Assembly (NCBI GenBank): GCA_030247855.1
Contig: JAPDRN010000055.1
Span: 148,412-212,411, forward strand
Reading direction: 5' to 3'
Source: Knufia peltigerae
Lineage: Eukaryota; Ascomycota; Eurotiomycetes; Chaetothyriales; Trichomeriaceae
DNA: 64,000 nucleotides
Of this stretch, positions 10,882-22,169 are shown one piece after another. Each line of letters starts with the position of its first letter. Position 1 is the first letter of the stretch. The notes under the pieces are model-generated. The model did no database searches and was not told the DNA's origin. It saw only the letters and a list, made by a program, of their open reading frames with translations. A program made the translations under genes and the position numbers.

Positions 10882-11505
10882 GTTGATCCCTCTGTTTCAC
10901 ACGAAACAGTATCATGTATAGCTCGGCATTCACATGCAATGAGAGGTTTGAGCAGGAACAATGTTGGCTCGAACTACGAATCACCGCGAGGTTGCGATCA
11001 GAAAAAGATGGGCAAAACATCCCCAATTGGAGAAACTTCTCCAACACGAGGGGCGAAGTTGAATCTCACAGATATCAATTGACAGTCAATCTTGATATCA
11101 GAGTGCAAGAGATTGTTGGAAAATATATGTGATGGGCTATTGAGAAAGCATCTTACGAATGAATGTAAAAAGGTATATAGCAGCCTCGCACGAGAAGGAA
11201 TCATCTTGTACGAAACAGGCTCAGCAATAGTCCAGCTATCTATCGACTTCTATCTTGCAGCCACGATGGTGTTGACAAAGAACAAAGTAGACCAAGGGCT
11301 TGATACATCCATGACATGGCCATACGTCTCCATTGATGGTGGTGACAAGAATCTGGTGCAGATGTACTTTTCCATACTTGGTCAGTACTTGAGAGCAACA
11401 TTGCACTTTTCCATGTATCTGTATCTATCATGGCACCTTCGCAACCGTCTGAAGATCGTCCATCGTCTCAGAGGACAGTCCCTGCTACCATCATATCTCT
11501 TACGA
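10882..11505. promoter_or_regulatory. Upstream region of the MmgE/PrpD gene
   Basis: Spacer between two minus-strand genes, holding the promoter of the MmgE/PrpD gene and the terminator of the regulator. It is AT-rich around 11050-11180. No gene seen. Confidence 0.5.
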
Positions 11506-14117
11506 TCAGTTCGCGGGTGTATACGTCGTCTCCATGGACTCGGCATATATTGTCAAGCTGGCTCCTATCACATTCACAATGTCAAAGACGTGCGTCCCCT
11601 TGAAGATCTCCGCCCACATTCTAGCCACAGCCGTCGCAAGCCAGCGAATCCGTTGTTTCTGGTCCTGCCGATCTGCGAGGTTGCGCATCATGTCGCTGTC
11701 GAAGAGACCCGTCTCTGTCAACAGGCTCTGAATCATCTGAACCAAAACGACCTCCTCTTTGTCCAACGAGCCGTTGCCCGAAGCCACTCCGATGAGTTCG
11801 AGCCACTTGCTGAGGAAGATGGCACACTCCAGGTTGGAGAATGAATGTTGGACGCTCCAGGTGAAGGCCTGTGTCTTGGCCACATACTTGATACCCATTC
11901 TCACGGGGATGGAGAGGGCATGGGCGGCCTGAAGCACTGGGTGTATGAGTTCCGGCCCTCGCTTCAGGGGTGGACTGTTTTCGAACGCCGAGGCTATGAC
12001 ACTGGCGTCCCGACTCGCCAAGTTCCTGCACGGTCCCATGTCAGAATGGAGTCTGATCCAAGCCAACCTCAGCAGCGCCGTCGATGTAAAAGCGACAGGA
12101 CCTGTCGCCGAGGAAGGTTCGAAGATGGACTCTGGAGAGCGCTCCCAGCGCGTTTGCCAACACCGCAAAGCCCGACTGATCTCACCAATGTCCTCGGAGC
12201 TCAGGGAGTGTTTGGAGCTCGCCAGTGTCTGACGCCGAAGATACAGGTGTTGAAGGATGGCCAAGATCAACACATAGTTTGCCATCGGTGATAAAGCGAT
12301 GGGGGTCGGTGGTGAATCTACGCTGTGAAACATGCTTTCATAGGCTTCACGGAAGGGGACCTCCTTGAACGGGGACGACTTGTTGACTTCCTCCCACTCT
12401 TCTGCGCTACTCGCGTTCCACACTTTCGCCGAACAGGGCAGACAACAGTCGATTTCGGAGTTGAGTATCAGTGGAGGGATGTGATAGGCAACGGAGACCA
12501 GTTGCAGCAGGCAATATGTCATCAACTTGGTTCGCTTTCGACCTTCCTGGAGGACCCAACGATGCCATTCAGACATGCCTGTACAAGAAGACGTCGGTAC
12601 TTTCAGCCGGGAGAACCCATCGTCACGCGCCAAGGTGGCAGCCACGCTCTGCAAAGCGATGGATTCCTTGACAAGCCCTGGTTGAGATCCCCAGGCACCG
12701 ACACACATGAGGGCTATCAGCGCCTGCAAGGTCTGCGTTTGTGGATCAAAGACGTTGTCCATACTCTTGTCCGAGTTACCAACATAGCCACCCCCGGATT
12801 CATCAGGCCGCTGAGTGTTGTTCTGGTCCAGAGATGTTGAGAGAGGGATTCGACTGTGGAAACTAGTGCTGTCGTCCCGTTTCACCTGCTCCTGAATTCT
12901 TATCTGTTCAAATGCTATTGCTTTTCCTGCGTGGAACAACATTGGACATCGGTGCGCCTCGAAACGAAACAAGGCTCCTATTGCACACATCGACAGTATC
13001 AGTTCTGGAGCAGCATGGACAGGTGAGAATGTCGGAACGTGAAGATTCGGAAGGTGCTCATAGTAGCCTTTGATCGCACCCTCGAGGAACCTGGACATGG
13101 TGTGCCTGGAAGGCATGTTGAAATCTTTCGGCAAGACATGGTCAAACTTCTGGATGTTGGCAACAATTTGCCGATACTGGTGCCCTGATATCTTCCACAC
13201 GGGTCGGAAATTGGCATTGGGTTCAGCTTGGCCAGACGGTCGAGATGCTTGTTCTCGAGTTTCAAAATGGAGCGCAGGTAGGGGAGAACCAAATCTGGAA
13301 AAGGAGGTTTCTGGTTCGACTCGGCCGTTGTGGGCCCCTGAATCATGGCTGACGTGGACATTGTCATTGAAGGCAACTTGTGGAAGTTCCGAAGTGAAGG
13401 CAAGATCCTGCAATCCAAGATCCAAAGCATAGTCCGGCGGGATCAATCCGTTGAAATCGTTGAGATCAAGGAAGGTGTTGAAACTATCGAATTGGCTGTA
13501 GATGTCGGAGAAATCCAGCGTGGGACTGACGTTTTCTGAACTTGTTTCTACAGTTTGCGTGACGACGGGATTCTGCGACTCGGCGGAGGGGAAGGCGACA
13601 CCCGCAAGGGCACTGAGCTGGCCACCGTCATTGAGGTTGGGCACGAAATGGTCCAGATTCGTCAGAGATTCGATGGAGAGCTGCTCCTGGACCTGACCGG
13701 ATTCCACCTGACGGGCAACGGAGAGAGATGCAGTGGTATGCTCGATCGTTGGCTGATGTGCCGTCGCGGGGGAGGTCACATTCATGCCATCCACGGCCGG
13801 CACGGTATTGCTTGGGGTCGACGTCGCCAGTGTTGGCGACACATAGCGACCGCAAGATCTGCCCTCGTGGGCCGCCTTTTCGTGTCGCCGCAAGAGATCC
13901 CTAGTTGAAGTCAAGGTCAGTCACCACTCACGTCCAAGAGGTTGTTGCTCCGGGACATGCACTACCTTCGGCTGAAGGACCTGCCACACGGACATTTGAA
14001 CGGCGTTTCTTTAGTGTGAGTCCGTTCATGACGCTGTACGTGTTCAAGGCGACGAAAGCGCCTATTGCAGAACCTGCACGGCAGAGTCTTCTTCGGGCTC
14101 GAAGCTGCTGACTCCAT
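11506..14117 (-). CDS. C2H2 zinc-finger / fungal-specific transcription factor
   Basis: Model: complement(join(11506..13900, 13966..14117)), 848 aa. Exon 1 and the start of exon 2 encode two adjacent C2H2 fingers: Cys14-Cys17-His30-His34 and Cys42-Cys44-His57-His62, the latter in the form CPCGRSFSRRDLLRRHEKAAH common in fungal regulators. Residues about 320-700 are the helical fungal_trans (middle homology) domain, with GAIKGYYEHLPNLHVPTFSP and LQALIALMCVGAWG. The N-terminal third is Ser/Asn/Asp-rich and may be an activation region. The intron is 65 nt and splits the second finger. Located between metabolic genes and an MFS carrier, it is the likely pathway-specific regulator. No gene of known target specificity is recognised. 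Confidence 0.88.
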
Positions 14118-14648
14118 GATACAACCGAGTCGCTACTCCGTACGGATGGGGAAGAATGAGAGAGGAAGATTCTCCACATCAATGTGCCTGTGGAGAGGAG
14201 GCCATGCGCGAGTATATGAATGCTCCCTCGATTTGGAGACGAAGCCTCCATCAGCCGAGGTCGAGTATATTCCCGTGTTTGCCACCCCAGACGTTGTGGG
14301 AAACACTTCCAGCAGGTCTAGACTTTCGCTGCATCGTGGAGACCCCTGAGACAGCCACATGGAGAGGTGGAGCTACCAGCAAAACTTCTTTGCGTCGTTC
14401 AGAACTGGATACTACACTACGCCGGAGGACATGGTTTGCCAAATGAGAAATGACTGTGCCAACACAAAAATACTTGTCTTATTGGGGTCGGCCGAGCAGT
14501 GCCAATCGTCGAGATCTCGAGTCGACGATCAAACAAACAATCCTGGCGGTCCAGCATCTCACTATCACTTTCCATCTGCAAACCCTTTCCCCACGATACA
14601 ATTGTTTCGGAAGAGAGAACCTATTTGTTTCGGCACCATGCGCTACTC
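14118..14648. promoter_or_regulatory. Upstream region of the C2H2 regulator
   Basis: Holds TACTCCGTACGGA at 14134-14146, an almost complete copy of the palindrome built from the recurrent motif, 17 nt before the regulator start codon. No gene seen. Confidence 0.5.
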
Positions 14649-17060
14649 TCAATATGTATATCGGAAATCAGGGGTCCCTTCAATGATCAACTCCTCTCTG
14701 TCTGCTTTCTTGTTTGCTATCGCAAAGTAGAAGAAGTTTTTGACCACCAGTAGGATATTGAAAGCCTGTCAAGAGCGTTGAGTTGATGGTTGCGCGTGCT
14801 GCAGTATTTTGAGGACTCACCTGGAATGCGATACAGATGATCAGAGCAGTTCTGTAGGCTGGAGCATCTTTGGCTTGAAATATGTTGCCTGCAATGATGC
14901 CTCCTATGCCACCACCGGTGGTCATCATGGCAGCACACAGAGCACGCTTTGCTTGACCGACTAGACTAGAAGTCAGAAGTTTGAATTTACAAGACCGATT
15001 AATCGACAAACTCACCAACATTGTTGTGCGCGTACGCCCAATTAGTTGGGATCTAGGAAGAGTCAGCAGGCATTTACCCACGGTGTAGGCCACGCCATGG
15101 TTGTACAGTGCGCCTGGCGGTTTGAGAGTATCTTACGTTGCCAGTGATGCCCATGACGCCGATAAAGACACCTCCGTATCGTGCATGAGGATTCGCACAA
15201 AATGCAGTACTGTTTTGTCGTCAGTTTGGGCACTCTTTGCGGCAGGCAAGATCACTTACATGCACACTCCAATCATGTACAACGAACTGTTGAAGACCAG
15301 CATCGGACCTCTCACTTTCAGTCTGTCGCAGATCCAGGCGCAAAAGAGAATCCACTGTATCGGTCAGTCAGTTTTGTACCTAGAGGACATCTCATCGGAC
15401 GGTTCGACATACCGGGACTGCTACAGCATACGGGGGAAACGTGAAGAGTTGAGCTTTGGAGGTCGAATAATGAAGACTCTTTTGTAAGATGACCGGTAGG
15501 AAATATGCAAAAGCATATAGAGCCGTGTTCTTGGTAAGATGTCAGTTAGGTGCTCCTGTTTCAGCGTCCACTTGACAACAACAACAACTATAAGTAACTC
15601 ACATTGAACATGACATAGGATGAGAATTCCCAGATTTTCCAATCCTTGGCACAAACGAGCATCTTCTTGACCGTCAATTTTTCGGGTACACTATCACCCC
15701 TGTCTCGCTCGATCCGTGCATGAATGAGTGTTGCTTCTTCGGCCGTGAGGAAAGGAGGTAAAAGACCGAAGAGACCTCTCAAGGTGGCTAACAAGAAAAG
15801 GAGTCAGACGAATCCGTGGATCATTTCTTCGAGGTATCCAAAAGCTACTCACCTCTTTCTGGAAGATCAACCAATGTGACATATGCGGCCAAACCACAGA
15901 AACATGTGACGATCCCTTCCTGTCAGAGGGGTCAGCTCACTCTTGCAATGAATGGAGGTGTCATGGAACGCCTCACGATGATAAAGATCCACCGCCATCC
16001 TGCCAGACCGGCATCACCGTCCATGTTCTCTATACCATATGCGAGGAGACCCGAAACTCCCGTCGAAGCGATACCCTTGACATGTTATACGATACTTTCA
16101 ACGACTCAGGTCTGCAAGTACTCACCACCACGTAGAAAAGGGCGAGTCTATTGAGCGTGAGCGAATGGTATCGACCAACGGTATATGACCGCAACGACAC
16201 TTACCTGGTATGTGCTTCATATCTAGTGTACCACACACTGATAACTAGGAGAATCTTTAGTGATGGACGGGTCGAGAGAGGCGTCGAGACTCACGGAACA
16301 TTGCCGCAGGAATGAGACCCCCTTCGAGGAATCCAAGAAGAACACGACAGGCTACAAGATACGTCAGCATGGTCTCGGATGTTGTTACTTCGACAACATA
16401 CCCAGCAAGGCACCCCAGGAGTGGCAGAAGCCTTGACCGATGGTGATGACACTGTTCAATGTGAGTCTGCTGTATGCGAGCCATAGTCGATCAACCCATA
16501 CCCCCATAATCTTTTTCTTATGGTTAGCAGGTATTTTTACAGGAGAAATTCTCTTCATCTTCTTACACGACAATTGTTGGCAGCCAGACAATGGCCCCGA
16601 CCTTTCGTACGATAAAAGTAGCGGGCGCATCGATCAGGATATAACCGACGAAGAACTAGAGAGAAGGTTAGGATGCTTTGCACTTTTCGGTCAAGGATAG
16701 AAAACTCGCTTACTATCATGGTAAGGATAGAATATCGGTTGTTGCCAGTGAGTCCGAGATCGGTGGCCATACCCGCGATGTTGGCCTGGGTTAAAAAGGC
16801 ACGGATTAGCAGGACGTTCGACCAATGTCATGTGTTGAGATCCTTACATTCGCCAGGTTGCCTCGATCGATAAAAGCCCAAACGTAAAGGACGGCCATGG
16901 TCAGGACGAGGCGGAAATCGAGTTTACGCACGATGCGCTTGATCTTCTTCTCCTCTCCCTCGAGTTGACTTGCGAGTACCTCTTGTTCATGTTGACGATC
17001 GACTGCGAGGTTGTGAATTTCATTCTTCGTCTCGACGTGCTCTGCGTCGACGCCACCCAT
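14649..17060 (-). CDS. MFS transporter, anion:cation symporter (Dal5-like) family, 17 exons
   Basis: Model: complement(join(14649..14765, 14821..14960, 15016..15052, 15137..15209, 15260..15354, 15413..15529, 15603..15787, 15853..15919, 15977..16075, 16126..16147, 16205..16244, 16295..16351, 16402..16451, 16502..16510, 16567..16655, 16714..16785, 16848..17060)), 1482 nt, 493 aa. All exon phases close. Landmarks of the family: DFRLVLTMAVLYVWAFIDRGNLAN (TM1), GMATDLGLTGNNRYS, FLEGGLIPAAM, GWRWIFII then EGIVT, TPTNWAYAHNN-type motif in TM10 (here IPTNWAYAHNNV) and a C-terminal REELIIEGTPDFRY. Twelve membrane segments are expected, in the plasma membrane. Known members carry allantoate, nicotinate, vitamins or other organic anions; the substrate here is unknown. 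Exon 14 in genome order of transcription position 4 is a 9-nt microexon. An in-frame upstream ATG at 17108 would add 16 residues. Confidence 0.85.
16502..16510 (-). other. 9-nt microexon of the MFS transporter
   Basis: Flanked by an AAG acceptor (CTAAC branch site 12-14 nt upstream) and a GTATGG donor. It contributes the codons around Leu-Trp-Gly. The Trp-Gly pair is conserved in TM3 of this carrier family, so skipping the exon loses it. An alternative acceptor six nt upstream would make it 15 nt. Confidence 0.65.
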
Positions 17061-17836
17061 TGTGTCGAGTTGGTGGGTTCTGGATTTCAGTGAATTCTGG
17101 GGGAACAATGAATCAGACTAGATGCGAGGCAATTTCAACAACCCTTCAGAGAAGACAAGATCAGCAGTCGGGTACTTAAACAACGGCGAACGGTCGAGAA
17201 CCTTTTTACACCCTTTCAAATGAGTTGCTAATAAGCGAATGACACTCCGCATCGGTGGTTTTTACTAGCGGTCTCCACGTTTTTTGGTGTCTTTGGTTGG
17301 AGTCCGGGGGAACGAAATACAATTTCCTCCGTATCCCTACCTAGGTAGAGTGTGTGTTCTGGCGTCACAGAGTAGGGTGAGGCTCATTCCACTCACTCCA
17401 CGCCAATCTCGACCGGGGTTTGGGTAGTTGTGGTAGTGTAGTGGTGTACTCCGTAGTGTCTGTCCATATCGAACTGCTCCACCTCCAGCAACTCGTAGTC
17501 GTCGTCGATTGCGAGCCGAACAATTCCTTCTCCAACGCTGAGCGGGATCCATTTCTCCACGAAGAAAAGAGACACACTCTCTCTCACTCACCCAAAGATC
17601 ATCCACCAACTCGAGTGGAAATCCCCGCAAAGGATTTGGGAAGTTGAAGCAAGGTAGTAATAATAATAACAATAATAAAAGTGTCTGAACCTGCAACTGC
17701 TGTATTTTCACTTGCTATTTTTATACCAATCACGTTTTAGAACAGTCTCTCGAGGCCGGTGTTTTTTTGATCTATCCCGACGACAGATAAAGACACGCCA
17801 CATCTGTCGAGCCTGCTACCGTACGGAGTGACCAAA
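17061..17836. promoter_or_regulatory. Divergent promoter region, MFS carrier/Ldh2-like gene
   Basis: Contains the palindrome TACCTAGGTA at 17338-17347, TACTCCGTA at 17447-17455 and the variant TACGGAGTG at 17822-17830, seven nt before the Ldh2-like ATG. No gene seen. Confidence 0.5.
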
Positions 17837-18829
17837 ATGCGAGTCACTGTTCAAAAAGCCGAAGATCTGGCCAACAAGGCCTTGACGAAATTGGGATATT
17901 CACCAGAAGATACGGCGACGATATCTCATCATCTCATCGACAGTGAACTTCGAGGGTATGGGATCGCAGGGTTGGCTAGGATCCTCAGCATCGCCGACAG
18001 GTTCGCCGGTCTGCAACAAAACCAACCACCGTCGTCCATCGAGGTCACCACGGAATCACCCACTTCGGCTCAACTAGACGGTCACGACACTCTGGGGTAT
18101 TTGGTCGCGCACAAAGCCACCAAGCTCGCCATCCAAAAAGCCAAGGGGTCTGGAGTGTCCGCCGTCGGGGCCAATGGCACCTACTACACCGGGATGTTGT
18201 CCTACTATGCTGAAATGGCCGCCGCCGAAGACTTGGTCACCATCATCGCCTCCAACTGTACACCTTGGGTGGCACCGGAAGGAACCTTCAAACCGTTGGT
18301 CGGTACGAACCCATTCTGCATAGGGGTGCCTACGGACACCAAAGTGCCAATCATCTACGACATTGGTACATCCAAAATCATTCACGCTCAGGCGATGCTG
18401 GCAAGACGTAAGGGTGAACAATTACCTCCAGACACGGCCTACGACGAAGATGGGGAAATGACCACGGACCCTGATAAAGCTCTCAAGGGAGCTTTGAAGG
18501 TATGGGGTGGCGCAAAGGGAAGTGGACTGGCCATTGCGGTTCAACTTTTGGGCATATTGGCCGGTTCACCTGCTCTGCCTCCAGACTTGCAGGATTTTGG
18601 TTATTTCATCATGGCTATAGACCCGTCGAAATTCAGACCGATGGGTGATTTCAAGAGGGAAGTCGGTAAACTCATCGAGGCTTTTCATACCGCTCCCTCC
18701 CTTTCGGGAGCCGCTTTGAGGATGCCTTTTGAAAGGTCGAACCGAAGAAGGGCGGAAATCAAAGCAGGTGGCGTTTTGGACGTCGACGATGTGGTCGTGG
18801 AGAGATTGGAAAAGTTGATCCAAGGTTGA
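17837..18829 (+). CDS. Ldh2/AllD-fold NAD(P) oxidoreductase lacking the family histidines
   Basis: Single exon, 330 aa, malate/L-lactate dehydrogenase (Ldh2, YlbC, AllD) family. The ATG at 17837 (MRVTVQKAEDL) was chosen over an in-frame GTG nine nt upstream. Family landmarks: GTNPFCIGVP (about 157-166), IYDIGTSK, EDGEMTTDPDKALKGAL and the glycine loop GGAKGSGLAIAVQLL. However, the usual Arg-Gly-x-His-Ser-His-Gly motif reads R39-GYGIA-G45, and the catalytic His that in E. coli AllD is His116 aligns with Tyr117 (NGTYYTG). The fold and cofactor loop are kept, but the usual 2-hydroxyacid chemistry is doubtful. Substrate unknown; it lies in the catabolic cluster and diverges from the MFS carrier. 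Confidence 0.8.
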   Translation: MRVTVQKAEDLANKALTKLGYSPEDTATISHHLIDSELRGYGIAGLARILSIADRFAGLQQNQPPSSIEVTTESPTSAQLDGHDTLGYLVAHKATKLAIQKAKGSGVSAVGANGTYYTGMLSYYAEMAAAEDLVTIIASNCTPWVAPEGTFKPLVGTNPFCIGVPTDTKVPIIYDIGTSKIIHAQAMLARRKGEQLPPDTAYDEDGEMTTDPDKALKGALKVWGGAKGSGLAIAVQLLGILAGSPALPPDLQDFGYFIMAIDPSKFRPMGDFKREVGKLIEAFHTAPSLSGAALRMPFERSNRRRAEIKAGGVLDVDDVVVERLEKLIQG

Positions 18830-19260
18830 TGAATCGAGGGGGTGGACCTACATCTTGTAGGATTGATTGCTGGTTAATCGAGGAGGATTTCAGACCACCG
18901 TACGAGTTTCCCCCAAGTCTAGCTAGGTAGGCATCAATCTGGTACCGCTTCTCTCTCACAGACAATCCTAGGATTACCTTCACCCAGATTCTAGATCCCT
19001 TAGTCCGGGTAGTGTTCATTCAGTGTTGTTTGGAAAATTGATGATGAGGATGATGATGATACTCCCTTTTCTCCAACCAAGCCTCGTAGGTTGCTCAGCC
19101 AATACATACTCTGTTTGACTCCACTTGCTTTGCTTACTAAAAGTTACTCCAAAATGGTGTAGAGAGCAACTCCTTCAGCAATTAATTCTTTATCAACTTT
19201 TGTTCATTGCCAACCAAAAGAGACAGTCTCGTCACAATACTGTTAGTACTTGTAACAAAC
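18830..19260. promoter_or_regulatory. Intergenic, upstream of the MDR gene
   Basis: Spacer between two plus-strand genes with a GATGAT-rich patch near 19040-19062. No gene seen. Confidence 0.5.
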
Positions 19261-20337
19261 ATGTCGTTGCCCACGGTGACATCTCGATGGGTCATCAAAC
19301 CGACCAAAAGTACGAGTACGGGTACGAGTGGCTTTGACGGGTTGGAATATCAAGATTCGGTACCGATACCTCCACTCGGAAACCATGACTGTCTCGTTCG
19401 ATTCGAAGCGGCATCATTAAACTACCGAGACGTTGCCATCTTGAAAGGCAACTACCCCTGGACGGTGAACGAAGATGTTGTACCGGTATCGGACGGGGCT
19501 GGAGTGGTCATCGCCGTCGGTCCCGAGGTCGACGAATTTCGAGTCGGTGACAAAGTGACTACATTGTTCCACCAAGGTTGGCAGTCAGGACTACTCACAC
19601 CGACAAAAAGAGTGACGACCTTGGGGACGTACCTGGATGGTGTGCTCCGTCAGTACGCTGTTTTTCCAGAACGAGGGCTGGTGCCCATCCCGAAACACCT
19701 CACGACGATCGAAGCGTCCACATTACCATGTGCCGCTGTCACCGCTTGGAACGCCCTTTACGGTTTGCCGTCCAGATCATTACAAAAAGGTCAGTCTGTA
19801 TTGGTACAAGGTACTGGAGGAGTGAGTTTGTTTGCCATGCAATTTGCCCTCGCGGCCGGAGCTACCGTCGTCGCCACTACGTCGTCGACCGCAAAGGCCG
19901 AAAAACTGAAAGCGATGGGAGCCACACACGTCATCAATTACAAGGAAAATCCTCGCTGGGGGGAACTCGCCAAAACCTTGAGTCCCGACGGTGAAGGTGT
20001 TCATCATATCATAGAAGTCGGTGGGAGTTCCTCGATGGAACAATCCCTCAAAGCCGTACGGATAGAAGGACTTATCTCGCTGATTGGCTTTTTGGGTGGC
20101 AAGGACGCTGCATCTTCGTGTTCGTTTGGTGACTGTTTGGCGACCTTGTCCATCATTCGAGGAGTCAATGTGGGATCAAAACAACAGTTTTTGGCAATGA
20201 ATGAGTTCATGACTGCTCACGACATTCGTCCCGTCATCGACGGTGAAACGTTCGGTTTTGACGAGGCAAAAAGGGCATACGAGTTTTTGTGGGACCAAAA
20301 ACAATGGGGGAAAGTTGTCATTCGAATTGGGGAGTGA
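19261..20337 (+). CDS. Medium-chain (MDR) zinc-independent-type oxidoreductase
   Basis: Single exon, 358 aa from the ATG at 19261 (MSLPTVTSRWVIK); an in-frame ATG at 19207 would add 18 hydrophobic, unconserved residues. The GroES-like N-domain contains LNYRDVAILKGNYPW and the conserved PVSDGAGVVIAVG. The NAD(P)-binding domain follows with LVQGTGGVSLFAMQFALAAGATVVATT. The first catalytic zinc ligand region has Asn-Tyr-Arg-Asp rather than Cys, and the four-Cys structural zinc lobe is missing, so it fits the zinc-independent quinone-oxidoreductase-like branch. It probably reduces an activated double bond or oxidises an alcohol in the cluster pathway; substrate unknown. It converges with the beta-hydroxyacid dehydrogenase gene with a 123-bp gap. 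Confidence 0.85.
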   Translation: MSLPTVTSRWVIKPTKSTSTGTSGFDGLEYQDSVPIPPLGNHDCLVRFEAASLNYRDVAILKGNYPWTVNEDVVPVSDGAGVVIAVGPEVDEFRVGDKVTTLFHQGWQSGLLTPTKRVTTLGTYLDGVLRQYAVFPERGLVPIPKHLTTIEASTLPCAAVTAWNALYGLPSRSLQKGQSVLVQGTGGVSLFAMQFALAAGATVVATTSSTAKAEKLKAMGATHVINYKENPRWGELAKTLSPDGEGVHHIIEVGGSSSMEQSLKAVRIEGLISLIGFLGGKDAASSCSFGDCLATLSIIRGVNVGSKQQFLAMNEFMTAHDIRPVIDGETFGFDEAKRAYEFLWDQKQWGKVVIRIGE

Positions 20338-20460
20338 TGACAACCTGGATCCCAAGAGAGAGACTAGTGAGTAGTAATCGTTGTGTGAGGTCTATGTTAT
20401 GTAAAGTACCGAGTAGATGGTATCGAAAGTAGATGACGCTCTCAATCTGTTCTCGATTAC

Positions 20461-21755
20461 TCAATCAATCTTTGTATTTCCCAAATCTTTGCCTTCGTTC
20501 TCGGAAAAGAGTCTGTAGATACTTCGACATTCCTTGTCCGCACATCTCGGGTGCTTGACGGCTCTGGCGTAGACGTCCGTCACGACGTTACCCATGACGT
20601 GCTTCGCACCCACATCGTCCATCAATTGTACCGTCATGTCCATGACACCCTTTGCCAATTCGGTCTTGAAACCTCCTTCAAAGTCTTTGGAGGATGACGA
20701 GTTCGGTTGTACCCCTTTCACCGGATTCATGTGTAACGAATTCCAACACATGCCACTGGATACGTTGATGACATCTTTATGAGCTTGATTAGCTTTTGGA
20801 GAGTTGCAATCGTAACGTGCAAGACAATAAGACGGCGACGGCGGCAGAGATGTGCTGTGGGTTGAGAAGGGAAGTCATGGGGATGAGCTGGACTGGCCTC
20901 ACCTGTAAGAACCTTTGGGTCAAGACCGTACTTTATGCCCGTATTCATTCCTAGACATGTATTAGTCCCATGATAGACCAATGAGAGCGTGCTCCAAAGA
21001 GTGGTCTCATACCTTCACACAGTGCAATATAAGAAACATTGGCGATATAATTGTTGATTTGTTTCGTTGCCAATCCTGCTCCAGGAGGACCACAGAAGAT
21101 GATGTTCTCTGACTTTCCCATGGTCGCCAGTACTGGTTTCGCCTTGTCGAGTAACTCTTGAGTACCACCGACCATGAATGTCAGATTTCCTTGATCCGCA
21201 GCAGGTATACCGCCAGAAACGGGACAGTCGATGAAATCACCCAACCCAGACTTTTGAACATGTTCAAGAACTTCATTTGATGTTCGTACTTCGATTGTTG
21301 ATGTTTCCAAAAAGAATTTTCGGTTACCGGTACCGGACTGAGAATGTTGAGAAATCGATAGCAACCCCGTTTTAGGGTCTATAAACACCTTTTTCACCGC
21401 ATCACCATGTGGTAAACTTGTGATGATTATGTCCTGATATCCCCAAAATCAAACAGGGTCAGCATCTCTGTTCTGATATCGTCGGATAAAAGGCAACAAA
21501 ACAACATACACATTTCTCTGCTATTTCTTTTGGAGATTCTGCAGTTTCGATTGGACCTCCTCCTCCTCCTTCTTTACCAAAGGCAGACACGAATTGATTT
21601 CTTCGTTCGGTATTCAATTCACAAACCAAAAGTTTGCAATTTTTCGGCATTGACAGTCTCAAATTCTTGGCCATGCCGTATCCCATGTTTCCTAAACCGA
21701 TGAAACCATAGACGACATTTGGCATTGTCGTGCCATTTTGAAGTGACTCGGGCAT
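20461..21755 (-). CDS. Beta-hydroxyacid dehydrogenase (3-hydroxyisobutyrate dehydrogenase family)
   Basis: Model: complement(join(20461..20774, 20903..20950, 21013..21433, 21510..21755)), 342 aa. The N-terminal Rossmann motif is YGFIGLGNMGYGMAKNL. Exon 2 holds the substrate motif DCPVSGGIPAADQGNLTFMVGG and the catalytic segment GAGLATKQINNYI, with the conserved Lys. A 48-nt exon encodes NTGIKYGLDPKVL. A Gly run with a Glu-Thr insertion lies in the N-domain. The family oxidises beta-hydroxy acids (3-hydroxyisobutyrate, tartronate semialdehyde, gluconate) with NAD(P). Phases close across four exons, and the second intron carries the promoter-free stop codons that exclude read-through. In the cluster it would handle a hydroxyacid intermediate. 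Confidence 0.85.
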
Positions 21756-22169
21756 TTTCTTTTCTGGTTATCGTTCGATCCTGGTATTGAACAAAGCGGG
21801 ATACGGAGCGATGATTGTCTTGACAATGATTTGTGTTTCTTTTCAGCCAAATATCAATTCAAGAGCCTCGTGTGAACTCAATCGGAACAAACGCTAGAGT
21901 TGTCTCCTCGTACTCCGTAGTGTGAGGTTCATCTTCTCCAAACTCCGCATGATATTTACTTTGTGGAGATGGAGACTTATTATACCCATGTGTCTATGAG
22001 GAGGCGGATATACGGCAAGGGTTGTTGGAGAATCTCCACAAACGACAGACGACAAGTCATATGGAGGAGTACCAATGTACATCTGGATATGCTCATATTG
22101 TAGGTTGAATTATTGCTAGACATACTCTATATTCGATAAAATTGGGATGAGTACTTCACAGTACCTAAT
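21756..22169. promoter_or_regulatory. Upstream region of the beta-hydroxyacid dehydrogenase
   Basis: Holds TACTCCGTA at 21911-21919. AT-rich between 22090 and 22170. No gene seen. Confidence 0.5.
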
